DNA of 59,072 bases, taken from Serpens sp964410065. GTDB lineage: Bacteria > Pseudomonadota > Gammaproteobacteria > Pseudomonadales > Pseudomonadaceae. Of this stretch, positions 22,056 to 30,113 are shown piece after piece. The position numbers and the translations under genes were made by a program. Position 1 is the stretch's first letter, and each line of letters opens with the position of its first letter. The notes below the pieces were generated by a model that was not told where the DNA came from, made no database searches, and saw only the letters and a list, made by a program, of their open reading frames with translations. The stretch lies in the NCBI GenBank assembly GCA_964410065.1, contig CAYPFO010000016.1, positions 1 through 59,072 of the forward strand, read 5' to 3'.

Positions 22056-24980
22056 CTACGCCAACCCCAGCTCAAGCCAGATGCGCCGAACCTCGCGGCG
22101 CAATTCGGCGAACTGATCGCCCGGGACTTTACCGGGCTGTTTCTGCAGGGCCAGCCGGTGCGTCGCGGCGCGGTAAGCCTTATAAGCCTCCTGCAAGAGC
22201 TGGACGTCGGCCGCTGGCAGCAGGTCGGCTGCGCTCAGGCCGTCCAGAATACGCATATTGTCGGTGTAGCGAATCAGCTGCGGGTAATGGTGCGACCACG
22301 CCAGGGCCGCGTATTGCACCATAAATTCGATATCGACGATACCACCGGCATCCTGCTTCAAGTCGAACGGCTGCGCGGCATCGAAGGCATTTTCGCCCAG
22401 CCCGGCCTGGGTGGCGTGGGTACCCAGGTTGGCGCGCATCTTGGCGCGCATCTCACTGACTTCGCTGCGCAAGGTGTCCAGCTCGCGCGCCTGGCCCAGC
22501 ACCCGCGCACGCACGGCTTCAAAGCCTTCGGCCACTCGCGGGCTGCCCACCAGCACGCGGGCGCGGATCAGCGCCTGGTGCTCCCACGTCCAGGCCTCGC
22601 TTTCCTGGTAGCGGGCAAAGGCGCTGAGCGAGCTGACCAGCAACCCCGAGGCGCCGGACGGGCGTAAGCGCATGTCCACCTCGTAGAGCTGGCCAGACGT
22701 GGTGTGAGTGGTCAGCAAATGAATGATGCGCTGCCCCAGACGTGTAAAGAACGAGGTGCCGTCCAGGGGTTTCGGCCCGTCCGTCTCGGCTTGCGGGTCG
22801 CCGTCATGGATGAACACCAGGTCCAGATCCGAGCCATGTCCCAGCTCGATACCACCAACCTTGCCATAGCCGACGATGATGAAATCCGGGTCGCAGTCGC
22901 TGCCGTCTGAGCGTTTTGGCGTGCCGTGCCGGGCCACGGTATCCCGCCAGGCCAGTGCCAGTACCTGATCGAGGATCGCCTCGGCCAGCCAGGTCAGGTA
23001 ATCGCTGACCTTCATCAGCGGCAAGGTACCGGCGAATTCCGAGGCGGCCACGCGCAGGCTGTGGGCCAATTTGAAATGGCGTAGCGCTTCCATTTGCTGT
23101 TCAAGGTCGTCCTCGGGAATCCGCGTCAGCCGCTCACGCAGCTCGGCGGCCAGCTCCGGCGCCTGGGGCGGACTGTACAGCCGCCCTTCGTTGAGCAGCT
23201 CGTCGAGCAACAACGGGAAGCGGGCGATCTGCTCGGCAATCAGCGGGCTGGCGGCACACAGTTGCAACAACCGGGTCAGCGCACCGGGGTTTTCCGTGAG
23301 CAGCACCAGGTAGGCCGAGCGCCGGGCCACCGCCGCCACCAGCGGCATGACCCGCTCCAGCACCTGGTCCAGCTCGGCGTGTTCGACCGCCTGCGCCAAC
23401 AGGCGCGGCATAAAGGCATCCAACCGCTCGCGACCCAGGCGCTGCATGCTGCGCACCTGGCTGCCGTTACGCAGATCCTGCAAGCGCCGCAGGGCCACCT
23501 CCGGCGCCTGGAAGCCGGCCTCGGCCAGTTGCCGCACTGCCATCTCTTCATCCAGGGTGCCCAGCCACAGCGGTATCCACTCGCCGCCCACCACCTCGTC
23601 GTCATCCTCGCCATCCGGATCGGCGATCACCTGATGGAAGTGCCAGTCGATACGCTCGCGCCAGTGCTGCAGTCGCTCGAGGAAGGCCGCCCAATTGTCG
23701 AAACCCATGATGAAGGCCACCCGTGCCCGCTCGCGCGGGTCGTCGGGCAGCATCTGCGTCTGCCGGTCGGCGATGGCTTGCAGGGCGTGCTCGGTGTAGC
23801 GCAGGAAGCGATAACCGTCGCGCAACTCGGCCACCACCGGCGCCGGCAGATAGCCCTGCCCTTCGAGAATCGCCAACACCTTGAGCAGCGGGCGCAGTTG
23901 CAGGCTCAGGTCGCGGCCGCCATGAATCAGCTGGAAGGCCTGGGCGATGAACTCCACTTCGCGGATGCCGCCGGCGCCCAGCTTAATGTTCTCCGCCATG
24001 CCCTTGCGGCGGACCTCCTGCTGGATCAGCTGCTTCATGGTGCGCAGCGCCTCGATGGCGGAGAAATCCAGGTAGCGGCGATAGACAAACGGCTGGAGGA
24101 TTTTCAGCAGCCGGGCTCCTTCGCGCTGATCGCCGCCGACCACCCGCGCCTTGATCATCGCGTAGCGCTCCCAGTCACGGCCCTGGTCCTGGTAGTACTG
24201 TTCCAGCGCGGCAAAGCTGAGCACCAGGCCGCCACTGGAACCATAGGGGCGCAGGCGCATGTCGGTGCGGAATACGAAACCGTCCACGGTGATCGCATCC
24301 AGCGCCTTGATCAGCTTCTGGCCCAGTCGGGTAAAGAACTCCTGGTTGTCCAGCGAACGCCGGGCGCCCTCGGTCTCGCCCGCTTCGGGGAAACCGAAAA
24401 TCAGGTCGATGTCCGAAGACAGGTTGAGCTCATGGGCACCCAGCTTGCCCATGCCGAGAATGATCATCTGCTGCGGCGCACCGCTGCGCCGACCGGTGGG
24501 CGTGCCGAACTGTTCGCAGTGGCGCGGGTATAGCCACTGGTAGGCCAGATCGATGCAGGCGTCGGCCAGGTCGGACAGGTCGCGGCAGGTTTGCGCCAGA
24601 TCGGCCAGGCGATTGACGTCGCGCCAGATGATGCGCAGCTGGTGGCGATTGCGAAAACGGCGCAGCACGCGCGCAAGTTCATCCTCCTGGTCGCATTCAG
24701 CCAGCCAGCCGTGCAACTGAGCGCGCAGCTCGCCGGGACGCAAGGCGCGCTCCAATTCGCCGGATTCCGCCAGGCCCAGAAAGCCCGCCGCGTCGCGCTG
24801 TGCCTGCTCGGCGACAAAGTCACTGGCCACGCAGGCGCGGGCAAAGGCCTGCCAGCGCTCCTCCGGCCAACCCTCGGCAGCCAGCCCCAGCTCTTCTACC
24901 TTGGCAAGCAACGCCACCCGCCCTCGCTCGGCCAGAGGTTCCAGCGCAACGGGGACGGCAACGAGAGAAGGCAGACTCAT
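22056..24980 (-). CDS. glnE: Bifunctional glutamine synthetase adenylyltransferase / deadenylase
   Basis: 974 residues. GlnE switches glutamine synthetase activity by adding or removing AMP in response to PII. Two nucleotidyltransferase cores are visible: N-terminal deadenylylase GMGKLGAHELNLSSDIDLIF (about 175-195) and C-terminal adenylylase GKVGGIELGHGSDLDLVFIH (about 695-720), each with the paired Asp motif. Length is typical of the family. A 14-bp palindrome CGGGCTGCAGCCCG (22042-22055) directly follows its stop codon. Divergent from aceE, the PAO1 order as recalled. Confidence 0.97.
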   Translation of the reverse strand: MSLPSLVAVPVALEPLAERGRVALLAKVEELGLAAEGWPEERWQAFARACVASDFVAEQAQRDAAGFLGLAESGELERALRPGELRAQLHGWLAECDQEDELARVLRRFRNRHQLRIIWRDVNRLADLAQTCRDLSDLADACIDLAYQWLYPRHCEQFGTPTGRRSGAPQQMIILGMGKLGAHELNLSSDIDLIFGFPEAGETEGARRSLDNQEFFTRLGQKLIKALDAITVDGFVFRTDMRLRPYGSSGGLVLSFAALEQYYQDQGRDWERYAMIKARVVGGDQREGARLLKILQPFVYRRYLDFSAIEALRTMKQLIQQEVRRKGMAENIKLGAGGIREVEFIAQAFQLIHGGRDLSLQLRPLLKVLAILEGQGYLPAPVVAELRDGYRFLRYTEHALQAIADRQTQMLPDDPRERARVAFIMGFDNWAAFLERLQHWRERIDWHFHQVIADPDGEDDDEVVGGEWIPLWLGTLDEEMAVRQLAEAGFQAPEVALRRLQDLRNGSQVRSMQRLGRERLDAFMPRLLAQAVEHAELDQVLERVMPLVAAVARRSAYLVLLTENPGALTRLLQLCAASPLIAEQIARFPLLLDELLNEGRLYSPPQAPELAAELRERLTRIPEDDLEQQMEALRHFKLAHSLRVAASEFAGTLPLMKVSDYLTWLAEAILDQVLALAWRDTVARHGTPKRSDGSDCDPDFIIVGYGKVGGIELGHGSDLDLVFIHDGDPQAETDGPKPLDGTSFFTRLGQRIIHLLTTHTTSGQLYEVDMRLRPSGASGLLVSSLSAFARYQESEAWTWEHQALIRARVLVGSPRVAEGFEAVRARVLGQARELDTLRSEVSEMRAKMRANLGTHATQAGLGENAFDAAQPFDLKQDAGGIVDIEFMVQYAALAWSHHYPQLIRYTDNMRILDGLSAADLLPAADVQLLQEAYKAYRAATHRLALQKQPGKVPGDQFAELRREVRRIWLELGLA

Positions 24981-25346
24981 GGTGGATTCCTTGGGCGTGA
25001 ACGCAGGCCGCCAGCAAATAGCGCCAATAGGGGGTTAGTCAATCCCTGCTCTTAAAAACTTTACCCGTTACCCATCCCTATGAACTCGCCGGACGGGGTT
25101 CAAGCTAGCCGGCCGTGTACTCCGGCCTATGCCCGTGCCCCGAGGGGCGTGTCCGGCAAAGCGCCTTGCCCGAGCGAGTTTCCGGTGCCGCCATTGCATC
25201 CGCAATGGCTCGGCCCCGGTATCGGCGGCCGGTCCGTGGTCTATTCTTGCCCATCTGAATACTGGGTCTGCAGGGATCGCGACGAGACGTTTTTGTAGTT
25301 TTCCCGACTTTCGTATGTATCGAGATAGATGATTCTTACGTCGATA
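24981..25346. other. Upstream part of glnE/aceE divergent spacer
   Basis: No gene is seen. Sequence 25080-25260 is GC-rich with several short self-complementary stretches; the part from about 25285 turns AT-rich and carries the left arm of an inverted repeat. It should contain the divergent promoters of glnE and aceE, but no unambiguous -10/-35 pair was found. Confidence 0.5.
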
Positions 25347-25364
25347 TGTAGTAAAACTACAAAA
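25291..25364. repeat. 12-bp inverted repeat flanking the aceE upstream region
   Basis: TTTTGTAGTTTT at 25291-25302 and its exact complement AAAACTACAAAA at 25353-25364. The right arm overlaps a 15-bp palindrome (25347-25361). The arrangement suggests two regulator-binding sites or a long-range stem. Confidence 0.7.
25347..25361. promoter_or_regulatory. 15-bp palindrome upstream of aceE, candidate FadR-subfamily (PdhR-like) operator
   Basis: TGTAGTAAAACTACA is a perfect palindrome with a 3-nt centre. Its core TAGTAAAACTA matches the general FadR-subfamily GntR operator pattern TNGTNNNACNA. PdhR, a member of that subfamily, controls aceEF in E. coli, although its E. coli site differs (ATTGGTNNNACCAAT). 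Assigning a PdhR-like repressor here is inference; no regulator gene lies nearby. Confidence 0.5.
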
Positions 25365-25475
25365 CCGGGCTGATCGCTCGGTCACACAATGAATAAGAGA
25401 CTGCCGCCCAACAAAGGCGTCAGAGACACCGCGAGGCGGCCTACACGGGTACGCCTTATTGCCCTGGAGCAAGCC

Positions 25476-28124
25476 ATGCAAGACCTCGACCCTATCGAAA
25501 CCCAGGAATGGCTGGACGCCCTGGAATCCGTCCTCGACCGTGAAGGCGAGGAGCGTGCGAAATACCTCATGACCCGCATGGGTGAACTGGCCTCGCGCAC
25601 CGGCACCCAGCTGCCCTACGCAATTGCCACCCCCTACCGCAACACCATTCCGGTCACCCACGAAGCACGCATGCCCGGCGACCTGTTCATGGAACGCCGC
25701 GTTCGCTCGATCGTGCGCTGGAATGCGCTGGCCATGGTGGCACGGGCCAACAAGCAGGATTCCAGCCTGGGCGGACACATCTCCACCTTCGCCTCCAGCG
25801 CGACCCTGTACGACATCGGCTTCAACTATTTCTTTCAGGCCCCGACCGAAGAACACGGCGGCGACCTGATCTATTTCCAAGGCCATGCCTCCCCCGGCGT
25901 ATACGCCCGCGCATACCTCGAAGGGCGCATCACGGAAGACCAGCTGAACCACTTCCGCCAGGAAGTCGACGGCAAGGGCCTGTCCTCTTACCCGCACCCG
26001 TGGCTGATGCCCGACTTCTGGCAGTTCCCCACCGTGTCCATGGGCCTGGGCCCGATCCAGGCGATCTACCAGGCGCGTTTCATGAAGTACCTGGAGAGCC
26101 GTGGCTTCATTCCCGCCGGCAAGCAGAAGGTCTGGTGCTTCCTGGGCGACGGCGAGACCGACGAGCCGGAATCCCTGGGCGCCATCTCCCTGGCCGGCCG
26201 CGAGAAGCTGGACAACCTGATCTTCGTCATCAACTGCAACCTGCAGCGCCTGGACGGCCCGGTGCGCGGCAACGGCAAGATCATCCAGGAACTGGAAGGC
26301 AACTTCCGCGGTGCTGAATGGAACGTCATCAAGGTGATCTGGGGCCGTCTGTGGGACCCGCTGTTCGCCAAGGACACCGACGGCCTGCTGCAACAGCGCA
26401 TGGAAGAAGTGGTCGACGGCGACTATCAGAACTACAAGGCCAACAACGGCGCCTTCGTGCGCGAGCACTTCTTCGGTGCGCGTCCGGAGCTGCTGGACAT
26501 GGTCAGCGACCTCTCCGACGAAGAGGTGTGGAAGCTCAACCGTGGCGGCCATGACCCATTCAAGGTGTATGCGGCCTACCACGCGGCGGTCAACCATACC
26601 GGTCAGCCGACTGTGATCCTGGCCAAGACCATCAAGGGCTACGGCACCGGCTCAGGCGAAGCACAGAACATCGCCCACAACGTGAAGAAGATCGACGTCG
26701 AGAGCCTGAAATCCTTCCGCGACCGTTTCGGCGTGCCGATCCCGGACGATCAATTGGAGAACCTGCCGTTCTACAAGCCGGAGCCCGATAGTCCGGAAAT
26801 GAAGTACCTGCTCAAGAGCCGCGAAAAGCTCGGCGGTTTCGTACCGCAGCGCCGCGCCAAGAGCATCAGCATTCCGACTCCGCCGCTGGAGACCCTTAAG
26901 GCCATCCTCGACGGCTCAGGCGACCGCGAAATCTCCACCACCATGGCCTTCGTCCGCGTACTGGCTCAGTTGGTCAAGGACAAGGACCTAGGCAGCCGCA
27001 TCGTGCCCATCGTGCCTGACGAGGCGCGCACCTTCGGTATGGAAGGCATGTTCCGCCAGCTCGGCATCTATTCCTCGGTCGGCCAGCTGTATCAGCCGGT
27101 GGATAAAGACCAGGTGATGTTCTACCGCGAGGACAAGAAGGGCCAGATCCTCGAGGAAGGCATCAACGAAGCCGGCGCCATGTCCAGCTGGATCGCTGCC
27201 GCCACCGCGTACAGCAACCACAACCAGCCGATGCTGCCGTTCTACATTTTCTACTCGATGTTCGGCTTCCAGCGCATTGGAGACCTGGCCTGGGCAGCCG
27301 GCGACAGCCAGGCGCGTGGCTTCCTGATTGGCGGCACCGCAGGGCGCACCACGCTCAACGGCGAGGGCCTGCAGCACCAGGACGGTCACAGTCACATCCT
27401 CGCCTCGACCATCCCCAACTGCCGCAGCTACGACCCGACCTACGGCTACGAGCTGGCCGTGATCATTCGCGAAGGCATTCGCCGGATGACCGAGGAACAA
27501 GAGAACATCTTCTACTACCTGACGGTGATGAACGAGGCCTATCAGCAGCCGGCCATGCCTGAGGGCGTCGAAGACGGCATCGTCAAGGGCATGTACCTGC
27601 TCCAGGAAGACAAGAAGGAAGCCGCGCATCACGTGCAGTTGCTCGGTTGCGGCACCATCCTGCGCGAAGTGCTCGAGGCGGCGAAGATTCTGCGTACGGA
27701 CTACAACGTCGGCGCCGACGTGTGGAGCGTCACCAGCTTCAACGAACTGCGCCGCGAAGCCCTGGCCGTGGAACGCCACAACCGCCTGCATCCGGAACAG
27801 AAGCCGCAGCAGAGCTATGTCGAACAGTGCCTGTCCGGTCGCCAAGGCCCGGTGATTGCCTCCACCGACTACATGAAGCTGTTCGCTGACCAGATCCGCC
27901 AATGGGTGCCGGTCAAGGAATACAAGGTGCTCGGCACCGACGGTTACGGCCGCAGCGATACGCACAGGAAACTGCGCGATTTCTTTGAGGTGGACCGCAA
28001 CTGGGTCGTGCTGACCGCGCTGGAGGCCCTGGCCGACCGCGGCGACATTGAGCGCACCGTGGTTGCCGAGGCGATTGCCCGCTTCGGTATCGACACCAAC
28101 AAGCCCAACCCGCTGGATTGCTGA
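25476..28124 (+). CDS. aceE: Pyruvate dehydrogenase E1 component (homodimeric type)
   Basis: 882 residues; decarboxylates pyruvate with ThDP and reductively acetylates the lipoyl groups of AceF. Landmarks: MQDLDPIETQEWLDALESVL start, GHISTFASSATLYDIGFNYF, the ThDP/Mg site FLGDGETDEPESLG...NLIFVINCNLQRLDG, and PDEARTFGMEGMFRQLGIYS. The start at 25476 is chosen from family N-termini; the open frame continues to 25389 but the extra 29 residues are not family-like. It is followed by aceF after 11 nt. No lpd gene follows, so E3 must be encoded elsewhere. Confidence 0.97.
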   Translation: MQDLDPIETQEWLDALESVLDREGEERAKYLMTRMGELASRTGTQLPYAIATPYRNTIPVTHEARMPGDLFMERRVRSIVRWNALAMVARANKQDSSLGGHISTFASSATLYDIGFNYFFQAPTEEHGGDLIYFQGHASPGVYARAYLEGRITEDQLNHFRQEVDGKGLSSYPHPWLMPDFWQFPTVSMGLGPIQAIYQARFMKYLESRGFIPAGKQKVWCFLGDGETDEPESLGAISLAGREKLDNLIFVINCNLQRLDGPVRGNGKIIQELEGNFRGAEWNVIKVIWGRLWDPLFAKDTDGLLQQRMEEVVDGDYQNYKANNGAFVREHFFGARPELLDMVSDLSDEEVWKLNRGGHDPFKVYAAYHAAVNHTGQPTVILAKTIKGYGTGSGEAQNIAHNVKKIDVESLKSFRDRFGVPIPDDQLENLPFYKPEPDSPEMKYLLKSREKLGGFVPQRRAKSISIPTPPLETLKAILDGSGDREISTTMAFVRVLAQLVKDKDLGSRIVPIVPDEARTFGMEGMFRQLGIYSSVGQLYQPVDKDQVMFYREDKKGQILEEGINEAGAMSSWIAAATAYSNHNQPMLPFYIFYSMFGFQRIGDLAWAAGDSQARGFLIGGTAGRTTLNGEGLQHQDGHSHILASTIPNCRSYDPTYGYELAVIIREGIRRMTEEQENIFYYLTVMNEAYQQPAMPEGVEDGIVKGMYLLQEDKKEAAHHVQLLGCGTILREVLEAAKILRTDYNVGADVWSVTSFNELRREALAVERHNRLHPEQKPQQSYVEQCLSGRQGPVIASTDYMKLFADQIRQWVPVKEYKVLGTDGYGRSDTHRKLRDFFEVDRNWVVLTALEALADRGDIERTVVAEAIARFGIDTNKPNPLDC

Positions 28125-28135
28125 GGAGCGAAGAA

Positions 28136-29773
28136 ATGAGCGAATTGATTCGTGTCCCGGACATTGGCAGCGGCGAAGGCGAAGTCATCGAACTGTTCGT
28201 CAAGGTTGGCGATCGCATCGAGGCGGAGCAGAGCCTGCTGACCCTGGAGTCCGACAAGGCCAGCATGGAAATCCCCGCGCCCAAGGCCGGGGTGGTCAAG
28301 AGCCTGAAGGTCAAACTCGGCGACCGCCTGAAAGAAGGCGACGAGTTGTTGGAACTGGACGTCGAGGGTGACGAAAACGCCGCCCCGACCGCAGAAGCCA
28401 AGCCTGCCGAAGCGGCCCCCGCTGCCCCCGAGGCTCCAAAAGCCGAAGCTCCGGCTGCCCCGGCACCCGCTGCGGCGTCTGCCACCAGCAGCCAGGAAAT
28501 CCGCGTGCCGGATATCGGCTCGTCAGGCACCGCCAAGGTCATTGAAGTGCTGGTCAAGGTGGGCGACACGGTGGAAGCCGAACAATCGCTGATCACCTTG
28601 GAGTCGGATAAGGCGAGCATGGAAATCCCCTCGCCGGTCGCCGGCGTGGTGGAAAGCCTGGCCGTACAGCTGGATGCCGACGTCGGCACGGGCGATCTGA
28701 TCCTGACCCTCAAGGTTGAAGGAGCCGCCCCCGCTGCTGCACAACCTGCAGCAGCCGAGCCTGCCGCACCGGCCAGCAGCCCTGCGGCTGCAGCTTCGGC
28801 AACTCCGGCTGCACCCGCACCGGCTCCCGCCGCTCCAGTGGCCGCTGCGAAGCGTGACAGCAGCAAAGTGCACGCCGGCCCTGCCGTGCGCCAGCTGGCT
28901 CGTGAGTTCGGCGTCGATCTGGCTGCCGTGACCGGCACCGGCCCACGCGATCGCATCCTCAAGGAAGACGTGCAGGCCTACGTCAAAACGATGATGCAGC
29001 AGACCAAGGGCGCACCCATTGGGGCGACTGGCGGTGCCGGTATTCCGCCGATTCCGGCTATCGACTTCAGCAAGTTCGGTGAAGTCGAAGAAGTGGCCAT
29101 GACCCGCCTGATGCAGGTGGGTGCTGCCAACCTGCACCGCAGCTGGCTCAACGTGCCGCACGTCACGCAATTCGAATCCGTTGACATTACCGAGCTGGAA
29201 GCTTTCCGCGTTGCGCAGAAGGCTGTGGCCGAGAAGGCGGGCGTCAAACTCACCGTCCTGCCGCTGCTGCTCAAGACCTGTGCGCACCTGCTCAAGGAGA
29301 TGCCGGATTTCAACAGCTCGCTGGCGCCCAGCGGCACTGCATTGATCCGCAAAAAGTACGTGCACATCGGCTTCGCCGTGGACACGCCGGATGGCCTGCT
29401 GGTACCGGTGATCCGCAACGTCGACCAGAAGAGCCTGCTGCAACTGGCCGCTGAAGCGGCCGAGCTGGCCGACAAGGCGCGTAACAAGAAGCTGTCGCCC
29501 GACGCCATGCAAGGCGCCTGCTTCACCATCTCCAGCCTCGGTCATATTGGCGGTACTGGCTTCACGCCGATCGTCAACGCGCCGGAAGTGGCGATCCTGG
29601 GTGTCAGCAAGGCGACCATGCAGCCGGTCTGGGACGGCGCAGCCTTCCAGCCCAAGCTGATGCTTCCGCTGTCGCTTTCCTACGACCATCGTGTGATCAA
29701 CGGCGCCGCCGCGGCACGCTTCACCAAGCGCCTGTCCGAGCTGCTCGCGGATATCCGCACCATGCTCTTGTAA
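28136..29773 (+). CDS. aceF: Dihydrolipoyl acetyltransferase, pyruvate dehydrogenase E2
   Basis: 545 residues. Two lipoyl domains (about 1-78 and 120-196), each with lipoylated Lys in LESDKASMEIP, joined by Ala/Pro-rich linkers (about 80-118 and 197-240). A peripheral subunit-binding domain follows (AGPAVRQLAREFGVDLAAV...DRILKEDVQAYV, about 245-285), then the acetyltransferase core. The active-site motif is SYDHRVINGAAAARF with His518; the usual Asp of HRxxDG is Asn522, as known for Azotobacter vinelandii E2p. ATG follows GAGGAGCG. Co-transcribed with aceE and ends at a clear terminator. Confidence 0.97.
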   Translation: MSELIRVPDIGSGEGEVIELFVKVGDRIEAEQSLLTLESDKASMEIPAPKAGVVKSLKVKLGDRLKEGDELLELDVEGDENAAPTAEAKPAEAAPAAPEAPKAEAPAAPAPAAASATSSQEIRVPDIGSSGTAKVIEVLVKVGDTVEAEQSLITLESDKASMEIPSPVAGVVESLAVQLDADVGTGDLILTLKVEGAAPAAAQPAAAEPAAPASSPAAAASATPAAPAPAPAAPVAAAKRDSSKVHAGPAVRQLAREFGVDLAAVTGTGPRDRILKEDVQAYVKTMMQQTKGAPIGATGGAGIPPIPAIDFSKFGEVEEVAMTRLMQVGAANLHRSWLNVPHVTQFESVDITELEAFRVAQKAVAEKAGVKLTVLPLLLKTCAHLLKEMPDFNSSLAPSGTALIRKKYVHIGFAVDTPDGLLVPVIRNVDQKSLLQLAAEAAELADKARNKKLSPDAMQGACFTISSLGHIGGTGFTPIVNAPEVAILGVSKATMQPVWDGAAFQPKLMLPLSLSYDHRVINGAAAARFTKRLSELLADIRTMLL

Positions 29774-29855
29774 CAGCCGCCGGGGCCCTGCGCCCCGGCC
29801 CCTTTCTTCTAGCGATCTGTTCTTCTAACGAGCATGCGCCACGCTCGTACCTCAG

Positions 29856-29882
29856 ACCCTGCCGATTGGCAGGGTTTTTTTT
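29856..29882 (+). terminator. Intrinsic terminator of aceEF
   Basis: An 8-bp stem, ACCCTGCC (29856-29863) with GGCAGGGT (29868-29875), GATT loop, followed by a run of T to 29882. Confidence 0.92.
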
Positions 29883-30113
29883 GCACTACGGTTGCGATCT
29901 GCCAAGAAGCTGGGCACGCTTTAGAGGAGACTTATCGCCAACGTTGTGTGGCCAGGCGCTCATTCATGCGGTTATCCGGCGTGTGCAGCTTGCCGCGTTG
30001 ACGATAACGTCACATAGTGGCTAAGTGCCTTAATCCAAAGGTCAGGCTCGCCTATCGATTCGCCTGACGATAAATAAATAACCATATAGCGCGACCCTTG
30101 TTAGCGAGCCTTC
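29883..30113. other. Leader region of the dipA-like gene
   Basis: No coding sequence is seen. GTCAGGC (30041-30047) can pair with GCCTGAC (30062-30068), and an AT-rich stretch TAAATAAATA follows at 30071-30080, about 35 nt before the start codon. These could form promoter or leader structure; function is not shown. Confidence 0.4.

Noticed and set aside
21081..22667. Plus-strand open frame of over 500 codons opposite ilvE and glnE
   Set aside because: Crosses two well-identified minus-strand genes; Gly/His/Gln-rich antisense composition, no domain.
25068..26597. Minus-strand open frame of about 509 codons opposite aceE
   Set aside because: aceE is certain on the plus strand; the antisense frame shows no family sequence.
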